A stretch of 64,000 nucleotides of DNA. Origin: Protopterus annectens (Eukaryota; Chordata; Ceratodontiformes; Protopteridae). Where the stretch lies: positions 1,504,157,928 to 1,504,221,927 of the forward strand of contig NC_056744.1 in NCBI RefSeq assembly GCF_019279795.1, written 5' to 3'. The notes beneath the pieces are model-generated. The model did no database searches. It worked only from the letters and a program-made list of their open reading frames with translations, and was not told where the DNA came from. Each line of letters starts with the position of its first letter. Position 1 is the stretch's first letter. Positions 10,740 to 19,730 of the stretch are shown here, in pieces. The position numbers and the translations under genes were made by a program.

Positions 10740-13067
10740 TCAGGACTGCTGAAAGGGCCTGTCAGAAAGGGAATCCCTACACACTTGGTTCTGTGCGCCC
10801 CCTCTGCCAAGGGAATGTATTCTGCCATTATCCCCTCCCCCTGCCTCAGGGAAAACCATCTCTACATGGTGTTCTGGAAAGGACCCCGAGACTTCTTGAG
10901 TGACATCTTTCATCCTCCTCATTGGTTCCTGGAAAAAGTCTGTTAAGGGGTCGAAAAACATATGCCCACTGCAAAAAGGGCCTTTTCATCTTTCTCACAC
11001 CTGTAGAGTGTGCCTTTTACTCTGGGATAAAAAAAAGAGGAACCGTCAAAAGGAGCACTGAAGAAAGAAGACTTAAAAGGCTCCACAAAATCACACAGGT
11101 GCATCCAGGCATGCCTTCTCCCTGAACCTGCAGCACTTGAGGTACCTTCTGCTGCATGCAAAATGAGCCTCATGGAAAAATTTGCAATTGCCTGGAGGGA
11201 AGCCAACTTTGAGGCCACAGAAGTTGGCGCCCCTGCAGTAGTGGACCCTGAAAGGGAGTCTGAACATTTTTTAAATCAAATCCCTTTGCAATCTCATGAA
11301 GTGCACCAAGTAGTTCAGTGATCAGACAGCAAATGTCGCTAAAGCATATACTCACTTCCCAAACCTGTCCAAAGCCCTAGATTCATTAGTGGAATGAACA
11401 GTGGAACTCTGTTCCACAGAGTTCCTGCTTTGTGGCTGCTGCCACAACCATGATGTCAACCGGTTCACCCTTGTTCCAGTGCTCTATTCCTACTGGTGTG
11501 GCCAGAATTCTGTCTCTTGGTGATGGGCTCAAACATATCCAGCTCCTTCCACAGCTGCTTAGATACCAAGTCAATGAGGCCATCAGCGGGCAGAGTGAAC
11601 CAGGAGGTAGATGGGCCAGTCCAGAAATCTTCTACAAATACCAACTCTTCAGGAATTGGGTACTGGGCAGACCAAGTACCCTTCTGCTTAAGAATCTTAA
11701 GGATATCTCCAAAGTAGACGTCATTTTGTGGTGATTCTGGAGACCCTTCTCCCTCATCAAAGTCAGTATCCTCAGCAACAGACTCCTAGGGGGAGTCTTA
11801 GCACTTCCTCTTGCATGTCTTCGTTCTAGGGACTTCGGTGGGTTCATCCGGAGAAGTATCGGAAGAGAGGACAATGTTTGGATGGGTGGTTTGGAAGCTC
11901 TGGGCTGGCTGACCCAGTGGTGAAGAATGAGGAGGATCATGGTGCAAAGTCAGAAGGGATGTAGAGGGAAGATCAGAGGAGAAAGGACCTGTCTGACCTG
12001 TCAGAGCAGAGAAACTCTCTCCACAACCTCAAAGGCTGATGGCTCCAGAGAAAAGAAAGCCAAAGGAGCCGAGAAAATGCATTTCTGGCCTGCAACTTCC
12101 CTCTTCTCAGACAGCTGCCCAGCCGAGGAGGAAGCCAGAGCTGAGCTATCCAGCACCAAAGTTCCTATGGGGAGAGACTGCTCTGAAAACTGTGGAGTTG
12201 ACTCCATCCCGCCAGATCTGACCCAGATGCTTCTGCTTCAGAGTCCTCTGGATCTGAAGAAATCAGAGCTGGTGCACTCAGAGTAGTTGTCAGATCAAAG
12301 GACAAAGTCCGCTTTGACACTGACACAGACGGGCCCGGGACTCTTGGATCCAAAAATTCCAATACCAGTGGTTGGATCATAGGAGGAACAGTAGAAGTGG
12401 GAGGAGTAACTGGAAGAGGTTCCCAACCCAAGGGGGTAGGAACTGGGAAGACCCCCTTCTGAAACTGCTCCATGAAGAGTCTCCTCACCATCCTTTCCAT
12501 GTCTGCCTCAGTAAGATTTCTGGAGCAGCAGAAGACAAAAAGGACGGGGATCTAGGATGCCATTCGAGAAATGGACAGGGCACACTGTCTGGCACTGGAT
12601 CCAATGCTGGTGAGTAAACTGTTCTGGGTAATGGTCCTGGATCTGAAGTTTTCAGATCCAAAACCCGTTTTGATGGATCTGAAGTGGAAGGGCTTGACAT
12701 ATACATGCTCAGATAAGAGAAAGGTTAGCTCACTTTAAGCTTCAGGTCCAACTTTTCTTTTTTCCTCTCCAGCTCTGAAGAAGTCAAAGCCGAAGACTCA
12801 AGATATGAGCTGTTTAGAAGAGTTTCCTTGCTTTAAGTTTTGAAGGTTAAACTCCAGAAAGGGCCTCTGAAAAGGGGGTTAGTAACATACCCCCCAAAAT
12901 AAGTTTATTTTTTCCTCTTAATAAGAGCACGAGGGTTGAACCCTTGGCAAATACTGCAATCTTCATCCAAGAACTCCACACCTACACATTTAATGCAGAG
13001 AGTGGGAGTCAGAGATAAGCATTTTGTGTCCATATCTCTTGCACTTCTTGAATCCTTTATCCGACAT
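10740..13067 (-). pseudogene. DIRS-A gag-like protein
   Basis: Putative nucleocapsid of the element. The start at 13067 gives MSDKGFKKCKRYGHKM followed by a cysteine-rich module ending EDCSICQGFNPRAL, the N-terminal zinc-binding signature seen in DIRS gag proteins. One expected cysteine is now histidine (SLHIKC). A Ser/Pro-rich middle (12500-11640) follows, then a helical block MASKLASLQAIANFSMRL (11218-10943) resembling the gag C-terminal domain. Stops and frameshifts break it throughout. It is assigned by composition, position and the cysteine module rather than by a single strong motif. Confidence 0.6.
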
Positions 13068-13399
13068 TGTAACGCCAATGAACAACCAGAAATATAATCT
13101 AACCAACAGTAATACAATACTATAAGAGAAATAATTTATTTTATTTTTTTTAAAGTTGATTATCAGGAAAAACACAGTGAAAATTTTACTAAGGGTAGGA
13201 AGGGCCTACCAGCTAAGGTAGAAAGTTACCCAAAGGCAGAAAATCGCCAAAGAAAAGGAGTAGAAAAAATGGAAAGGTTTAACTATAGAAGTATTATACA
13301 TTTTTGATAAGAAAAAAAATAATTTGTTAAAGAATAATTCACTTAACTGCTTGAGAGCTGTCTCAATCATGTCTGGTTGCAAAAGCGGCAAATGAGATC

Positions 13400-13545
13400 T
13401 GAAGTAAGGCATGGTGCATTGTGGATAGGAAAGCTCGAGAGTTTGTTGTTCACTACAGTAATGGCTGAGTTGGATCCGAATGTCGGAAACAAACCCATAC
13501 ATTGAGGAAGAATGAAAATTGATAACATCAGATAAATGCATAAAG
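13400..13545. repeat. DIRS-A right inverted terminal repeat
   Basis: Reverse complement of the left repeat over about 110 bases, sharing 'gtgcattgtgg', 'gagtttgttgttcac' and 'ggatccgaa' in complement. The outermost bases 'acatcagataaa' are represented in the internal complementary region. Confidence 0.75.
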
Positions 13546-13550
13546 AATTG

Positions 13551-14059
13551 TGTTACTGTTTATGTATATAAATGTAATTCACTATGCCAAATCTTCTGAC
13601 TGACAGAGTGAATGACTCAAATGTAGTTGATTGTTCCGTTTACTGAAATCTTAATCTGAATGAGCAGAACATTAAATGCTTGTGGGTAAATTATGTGTGG
13701 GTCTGGGAAAGTAAAAAAGGTTTCATCATAAGGGGGTAACAGAGTTTGTACGAGTGTAAGTGAGTTAAGGTTATGGTAGGGTAGGGTAAAGTGAGGAAAC
13801 AGTTTTAGTGTGGTGCAGTGTGTATGTTGGTGGATTTTTGCATGTGTACATTTTCAAGCTCTCTTAGATTAGTAGATAGAAAGGGATTTTGAAAGGTAAG
13901 GTGCAGGGTTAGGGTTAGCAGGTATTAGCAAGTCAAAGCAGTAGGCAAGGAAGGAGCAGATGTTAACAGGCTACAGTTATGAAGACAAAAAAATTCCCAT
14001 TAGGAGGCACTAAAGTTCATCATGCCATCAACAGGCAAAGGAGACAGCAAAACAAAGTC
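13551..14059. other. unassigned
   Basis: About 500 bases with G-rich 'ggtagggtagggtaaag' stretches and 'ggttagggttag' near 13906-13917. No gene seen. The TTAGGG-like words are too few to call interstitial telomere repeat. Confidence 0.6.
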
Positions 14060-14075
14060 TAAAGGTAAAATTAAT
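14060..14075. repeat. SINE target-site duplication, left
   Basis: TAAAGGTAAAATTAAT; matches the right copy at 14415-14430 except for one base. Its presence defines both SINE ends. Confidence 0.85.
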
Positions 14076-14414
14076 CTTCTTCTTCTTCTTTCGGCTTTTC
14101 CCGGTTAGGGGTCACCATGTCCGCTCATGATTGGCAGTGAAGTTTTATGGTATTGAGTTGCCAGCCCAGCGCCCAACCTTCCACAGAAGGCACACAATCA
14201 CACACACTCACACCTAGGGCCAATTTACAGTGTCCAATCCACCTAAAGCATGTCTTTGGGATGTGGAAGGAAACCGGAACTCCTGGAGGAAACCCACGTG
14301 ACCACAGGGATGACATGCAGACTTCGCACAGAAGGCAACCCAGCCGAGGATCGAACTGGAGAACCTCTTGCTGTGAGGTGGCAATGCTAACCACTGCACC
14401 GCTGTGGCCGCCCT
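14076..14414 (-). mobile_element. tRNA-derived SINE (fish/amphibian type)
   Basis: Read on the minus strand it begins GGGCGGCCACAGCGG, with a tRNA-like head containing an A-box region (GCAGTGGTTAGCATTG) and a B-box (GTTCGATCC). It continues into the conserved body with GTGGGTTTCCTCC and CCCAAAGACATGC and ends in an AAGAAG tail. Transcribed by RNA polymerase III and mobilised by a partner LINE. It is flanked by a 16-bp target duplication with one mismatch (14060-14075 and 14415-14430). Confidence 0.92.
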
Positions 14415-14430
14415 TAAAGTTAAAATTAAT
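14415..14430. repeat. SINE target-site duplication, right
   Basis: TAAAGTTAAAATTAAT, adjoining the 5' end of the minus-strand SINE. Confidence 0.85.
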
Positions 14431-14658
14431 AAAAGCGGAAAATGGTCCTCAGTTTAAACCAGTGGCAACAACATCCACAGTCATATAACACAGAACTGTC
14501 ACTGGCTCAGTGCAGTCCCTAGACTTAAGGATCAAACCTCAGTGCGTTTTTAACTTAACTAATAATAAATGTATTGCTGCCAAGGAATAGCAAACGCAGG
14601 TAATAAGAAAGGTTTATTACATTATTTTATATGAAATGACCGACAGTACAAGTTAACA

Positions 14659-14696
14659 GCTTTCGTCTGTATTAAAATTTTAACAGACGTCCTCAG
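14659..14696 (-). ncRNA. hammerhead-like terminal motif of PLE5
   Basis: Minus strand reads CTGAGGA, one base, GTCTGT, an AT-rich loop, ACAGAC, then GAAAGC. The two six-base arms pair perfectly and are closed by the hammerhead core words CUGANGA and GAAA. One extra base lies between the core and the stem. Stem III and stem I are weak, so activity is uncertain. Confidence 0.45.
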
Positions 14697-14911
14697 AACC
14701 AATTAAGTGGTATGTACTGGTAGCTTAACTATTCAATCATAACGTCACTAACAGTATTAAAATTAAAACTTAAAGGTCACCATACCAGGTATTGCATTCT
14801 CAGCTCACATTATTTTTCAAAGAGATGTTGCAGATATTACACTAATGAAATATAGAGTAAAAACAGTGTCTGAAAATATACATGTTTAAAATTAAGTAAC
14901 ACCTTTATAAT

Positions 14912-14925
14912 TTAAACTAAACAGA
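14912..14925. repeat. PLE1 target-site duplication, left
   Basis: TTAAACTAAACAGA, identical to 22875-22888. It brackets the complete inverted/tandem/full PLE1 assembly. Confidence 0.93.
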
Positions 14926-15015
14926 TGAAAAGCAACACAAAACGCCAGAGAACCAGCGTAAATCACACCAGGAAACTGGAAACTAGACCGGAGACAAAAC
15001 GTTTATTGGTTAAGC

Positions 15016-15046
15016 GCTTTCTTCAGTGTAAAACTGCCTTCATCAG
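15016..15046 (-). ncRNA. hammerhead-like motif, PLE1 inverted arm
   Basis: Reverse complement of the motif at 22720-22748: CTGATGA, AGG, CAGT, loop, ACTG, AA, GAAAGCGCTT. Same sequence as in the plus copies. Confidence 0.4.
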
Positions 15047-15628
15047 AACATCAGTTACTAAAATTCATCACATTATATACATAAAAAGCCCGCCTTTTTT
15101 AATGTTAATTGTTCAATTAAACAATTTTAAAACTTAAAATCCTTATATCAAAACCTTAATGCGACAGCATAATAATATGTAGTATGCTATAACATTTATA
15201 TACCACTTTCATTAAGCTAGTCTCTTATACAAAAATATCCATCAACAATATAAGAATAAAATATGTGTAAATACACCATAATTTAAAAACCTTATAAAGT
15301 TGTGTACAAAATCCATATGCATAATAATTACTATATCTGAACCCTGTACACTGCTAATATCTACTAAACACTGCATATATAGCACATAACATTTAAAAAA
15401 ATATAGGTTTATCACCTATAGGTCTTATTTGGTAAAGTATATGTGTATGAAATACCTAGTAACATCTGGATACAGTGCCAATCATTACCATGCCATGACC
15501 GTATATACAATCATTACCATACGTGACCTTAAACATACTTGCATAGTTCAACCCCTTAAGCATAAAAAGAACATAATAAAGTATGCTTCTAAACCATCAA
15601 AATGTACAAATACATCAGCCCATTTGTA

Positions 15629-16982
15629 CTAAATCCTAACAAGTGGTTTGGTAGGAATAACCTCATTCAGACCAGGGGGGGTACTTGCATCTAACCGGAT
15701 CTGCCATCTAATTTCCTTTTCCCCTACTATAGCTTTAATATTGCCACCTCGGGGATTTGGAACAACCACTTCCAAAATTCCAAATTTAAACACCTTACAT
15801 TGGGGGTTCTTAATCAAGTGTCTTGACAAGGCATTATTGATGTCACATTTCCTCATACAGTAAGTATGGTCATAAATTCTATTCTTTAAACAGCGGTCAG
15901 TCTTACCCACATAAAAACTCATGCAGGTCTGACAAGCGGCTCAAATATACTATATGCTTAGTTAAACAATTCCCATTACAGAACCATACCTTACTTTTTA
16001 AGCTGTTCTTTAGTTCAATATTTGATTTATCCAAAATATATTGACAAAAATTGCATTGACCACATTTCTTAGTACCTGTTTTTAATATTTTCCTTTCCTG
16101 CTGGTATTTAAATTTGATTTCAATAATTCTTTTTAGATTATTGCCAGTCTTATGGACAAAATGTGGTCTGGATGTCACTTTATCTTTTATCGACATATCA
16201 CTTGTCAAAATGTTCCAATTTGTACTAATTATATCTTTCACTTCATTGGTATGCCTACCATATTTTATTATGCATGCCTTAGTGTATTCTTTTTGCGCAT
16301 CTAGTCTTTCATTAACATTGTCATTGACTCTAATATCTTGACTATTTCCATTTCCAATCCCCAGTAAGGGTTTATATTTATGTCCCCATTCATTAGTAAC
16401 ATATGTAGTGATATCCTTCACCATTTTAGGGGGATAGTTTTTATCTAAAAATAATTTGCCAATATATGACATCTCCTGGATCACATACTCCCTCTCCGAT
16501 GTCATTCGAGCAGCTCTAATGCACTGCCCCTTAATAATGCCCCTTTTAGTGCTGTACGAATGGGCACTACTAAAATGTAAATAACCGTTACTAAACGTGT
16601 CCTTTCTGTAAATGCGGGACTGGAAGGATTCATCTTTGCTATAAATGTATACATCCAGGTAATTAATGCCAGTATGTTCATATTGATGTGTAAATTTAAG
16701 ATATTCAGTAGTTTCATTGATGTATTTCATGAATAACAATAAGTTCTCTTCACTACCTTCCCATAAAATAAATATGTCATCCAAATATCTGACATATTTC
16801 TTGATTTGTAACATCCACCTGGTGCTCAATACAAATTCCATTTCCCAGTCTAGCAGCACTAAATTGGCATATATAGGGGCACATGCAGTCCCCATAGCTA
16901 CGCCCGTTTTCTGTTTATAATACTCCCCCTCAAAAAAGATATAATTATGATCCAACACTATGTCCATAAATTCCATCAACAT
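15629..16982 (-). pseudogene. PLE1 inverted-arm copy of RT C-terminus and GIY-YIG endonuclease
   Basis: Reads leftwards through RT motif 4 (GVAMGTACAP), motif 5 (RYLDDIFILWEGS), the LDVYIY block, RKDTFSNGYLHF, the cysteine cluster CGQCNFC, and the endonuclease signature FYVGKTDRCLKNRIYDH. It is open from 16982 to 15903. There a single extra base near 15940 shifts the frame before the GIY-YIG domain, which is itself open at 15922-15629. Unlike the full copy it has no disruption after YLHFSSAH. It lacks the ORF2 N-terminus and cannot make a complete enzyme. Confidence 0.9.
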
Positions 16983-18321
16983 AGAAATAACATCTTGTCC
17001 AAGCCCACTTATCCTGGAAATAGAGTTTGAAAATTGAAAGAGTCAATGACAATGTTAATGAAAGACTAGATGCGTAAAATGAATACACTAAGGCATGCAT
17101 AATAAAATATGGTAGGCATACCAATGAAGTGAAAGATATAATTAGTACAAATTGGAACATTTTGACAAGTGATATGTCGATAAAAGATAAAGTGACATCC
17201 AGACCACATTTTGTCCATAAGACTGGCAATAATCTAAAAAGAATTATTGAAATCAAATTTAAATACCAGCAGGAAAGGAAAATATTAAAAACAGGTACGA
17301 AGAAATGTGGTCAATGCAATTTTTGTCAATATATTTTGGATAAATCAAATATTGAACTAAAGAACAGCTTAAAAAGTAAGGTATGGTTCTGTAATGGGAA
17401 TTGTTTAACTAAGCATATAGTATATTTGAGCGTTTGTCAGACCTGCATGAGTTTTTATGTGGGTAAGACTGACCGCTGTTTAAAGAATAGAATTTATGAC
17501 CATACTTACTGTATGAGGAAATGTGACATCAATAATGCCTTGTCAAGACACTTGATTAAGAACCCCCAATGTAAGGTGTTTAAATTTGGAATTTTGGAAG
17601 TGGTTGTTCCAAATCCCCGAGGTGGCAATATTAAAGCTATAGTAGGGGAAAAGGAAATTAGATGGCAGATCCGGTTAGATGCAAGTACCCCCCCCTGGTC
17701 TGAATGAGGTTATTCCTACCAAACCACTTGTTAGGATTTAGTACAAATGGGCTGATGTATTTGTACATTTTGATGGTTTAGAAGCATACTTTATTATGTT
17801 CTTTTATATGCTTAAGGGGTTGAACTATGCAAGTATGTTTAAGGTCACGTATGGTAATGATTGTATATACGGTCATGGCATGGTAATGATTGGCACTGTA
17901 TCCAGATGTTACTAGGTATTTCATACACATATACTTTACCAAATAAGACCTATAGGTGATAAACCTATATTTTTTTAAATGTTATGTGCTATATATGCAG
18001 TGTTTAGTAGATATTAGCAGTGTACAGGGTTCAGATATATTAATTATTATGCATATGGATTTTGTACACAACTTTATAAGGTTTTTAAATTATGGTGTAT
18101 TTACACATTTTATTCTTATATTGTTGATGGATATTTTTGTATAAGAGACTAGCTTAATGAAAGTGGTATATAAATGTTATAGCATACTACATATTATTAT
18201 GCTGTCGCATTAAGGTTTTGATATAAGGATTTTAAGTTTTAAAATTGTTTAATTGAACAATTAACATTAAAAAGGCGGGCTTTTTATGTATATAATGTGA
18301 TGAATTTTAGTAACTGATGTT

Positions 18322-18352
18322 CTGATGAAGGCAGTTTTACACTGAAGAAAGC
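18322..18352 (+). ncRNA. hammerhead-like motif, PLE1 pLTR
   Basis: CTGATGA at 18322-18328, a CAGT/ACTG four-base stem, GAAA at 18347-18350, then GCGCTT. The AGCGCU after GAA is self-complementary, so stem III could form only between two molecules. The base at hammerhead position 17 is U, which is allowed. The AGG/AA interruption at the base of stem II argues against high activity. Confidence 0.4.
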
Positions 18353-18442
18353 GCTTAACCAATAAACGTTTTGTCTCCGGTCTAGTTTCCAGTTTCCTGG
18401 TGTGATTTACGCTGGTTCTCTGGCGTTTTGTGTTGCTTTTCA

Positions 18443-18476
18443 CTTGGTTGGACACTGGGATTTTTTCTACTAGTTG
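18443..18476 (+). repeat. 34-nt PLE1 terminal extension, internal copy
   Basis: CTTGGTTGGACACTGGG then a T-run and CTACTAGTTG. An identical block ends the element at 22841-22874. It is absent from the inverted arm. Confidence 0.9.
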
Positions 18477-18485
18477 TTGGTCGTT

Positions 18486-19730
18486 ATGGAATCTATGCAG
18501 GAGACTATGAATTTGTCCAGTTGTGTCTCCCGTGAGGAGATTGACAAAATACATTCGGAAATGGCTATAATCAGAGGCGAAATCACTAGCCTAGTAGAAT
18601 TGCTTACTCCGCCTTGCACTACGCAAAATAAACATGGACAACCTAACTATATGGCAGTTACGACTATCCGGTCCTCTATTGGCCAAGGCAGTATGGATGA
18701 CGAAATACCTAATGGACAGGGGAGATCATCCTCTCCATGCTCGTCCCGATGCACGCCGAGGAAGGAAAGTAATGAAAGATTTGGTCATCAAAGTTGTTCT
18801 AACATGTTGCCGCTAACTGACAACATTGAGGAAGATCAATTTGTGATTTCTGGCGCCAAACCTAAACGCCAACCTCCGAGTAGGACTTATGCTGGCGATG
18901 AAAAGAACAGAACGGCATTTAATGAAAATAAAAAAGGTACTGTACCAGATTTTTCTCAACAGAGAGAGGTTGCAAAGGGGGATATGTATAAATTGGACAA
19001 TTTTATTAAAATGCCTGTAGACTTTAAGGATATTTCCAGACCTGGCTTACTCAATCAGAGGGAAGGATGCGCTGGTGGATATCCTTCATTAAAGAAACTT
19101 ATATACTCTTTTGGTAACAACCTGTGTAAGGTTAAGAATATACAGGTTGAAAATATGTATCTTCGTAAATGTCTGGATAGTGGTGTGATACCCATGGGTT
19201 TGCGTTTTTTCAAAGAACCCATGGGAGTGGATATGAATGAATTGAACATTAAAACTTGCAATGAGATGTTCAATGATTTTGGCAAGAAATTTATGTTGTT
19301 TATAATTGAATGTAATGATTTTAAAATTAGTACATTATTGAACGAGATTGAAAATACTGACAAATTGATACAGAATGATATGTTGTTTGAACAGTGGGAA
19401 ACACTGTATTTTAAACAATATGAATATGCTGAAAGTATGTATAAAAAAACTTTTGAAAGAAAATGTAAAAAGTTACAGCGTGACATTACACAATATGAGA
19501 ATGGGACAGCATACAGGTGGAAAACTAGGAATGACAGAAAATATGTTATGGAGAAACCAGATAGAAAAAATTCCTATTATAGAAGTGACAACAATGTTTA
19601 TCGTAATGATAAAAATGTTCATTATAATGAGGAGGAATGTTTTTTAGAGGAAGAGAGAGAGCAATGGAAGACTGTAGAGCGGAAGGGGAAAGGGCGAAAT
19701 GTGTGGAGAAACCGCCGATACAATCAATAA
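18486..19730 (+). CDS. PLE1 ORF1 protein
   Basis: About 415 residues, opening at 18474 or, with better start context, at 18486 (gttATGG). The product has no enzymatic motif I recognise. The middle and C-terminal halves are Lys/Glu-rich with predicted helices, containing KLQRDITQYENG, and the tail is basic (RKGKGRNVWRNRR). KLQRD recurs in PLE3 ORF1 and a shortened form in PLE2, so it is a conserved PLE ORF1 block. A nucleic-acid-binding, gag-like role is inferred from charge and position only. Its last 94 bases overlap ORF2 in the -1 frame and include an in-frame slippery heptamer. The reading frame is intact. Confidence 0.75.
   Translation: MESMQETMNLSSCVSREEIDKIHSEMAIIRGEITSLVELLTPPCTTQNKHGQPNYMAVTTIRSSIGQGSMDDEIPNGQGRSSSPCSSRCTPRKESNERFGHQSCSNMLPLTDNIEEDQFVISGAKPKRQPPSRTYAGDEKNRTAFNENKKGTVPDFSQQREVAKGDMYKLDNFIKMPVDFKDISRPGLLNQREGCAGGYPSLKKLIYSFGNNLCKVKNIQVENMYLRKCLDSGVIPMGLRFFKEPMGVDMNELNIKTCNEMFNDFGKKFMLFIIECNDFKISTLLNEIENTDKLIQNDMLFEQWETLYFKQYEYAESMYKKTFERKCKKLQRDITQYENGTAYRWKTRNDRKYVMEKPDRKNSYYRSDNNVYRNDKNVHYNEEECFLEEEREQWKTVERKGKGRNVWRNRRYNQ

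Larger units (their letters stand above)
6520..13550 (-). mobile_element. DIRS-A, DIRS1-like tyrosine-recombinase retrotransposon
   Basis: Coding order on the minus strand is gag (13067 downwards), RT/RNase H (about 10560-8800), then tyrosine recombinase (8790-7040). The ends are inverted repeats (6528-6690 against 13400-13545). An internal complementary region at 6905-6975 is made of the joined outer ends. That is the diagnostic DIRS layout, used to regenerate a circle that the recombinase integrates without a target duplication. All three genes are broken by frameshifts and the recombinase is split by a later insertion. Confidence 0.85.
14926..17022 (-). repeat. PLE1 inverted arm (3' part of the element in reverse)
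   Basis: Nearly identical, in reverse complement, to 20743-22840 of the full copy, from just after RT motif 3 to 34 bases before the 3' end. It lacks the 34-nt terminal extension. With the tandem copy (17039-18440) it can form a hairpin with about 1.4-kb arms and a loop of about 0.7 kb. Confidence 0.92.
17039..18476 (+). repeat. PLE1 tandem 5' partial copy (pseudo-LTR)
   Basis: Direct repeat of 21436-22874. It carries the zinc cluster and endonuclease coding region (open frame 17129-17707, then shifted by one extra C in a C-run near 17690), the 3' UTR, the hammerhead-like motif, and the 34-nt extension that leads straight into the ORF1 leader of the full copy. Partial tandem copies of this kind are called pLTRs in PLEs and can place 3'-end promoter sequence upstream of the coding copy. 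Confidence 0.9.

Noticed and set aside
13740..13920. TTAGGG-like words as an interstitial telomere array
   Set aside because: Only scattered copies, no tandem run.
16114..16341. Plus-strand frame with hydrophobic segments (also at 21426 and 39283 in reverse)
   Set aside because: Antisense shadow of the PLE1 RT-endonuclease coding region, repeated because the element is repeated.
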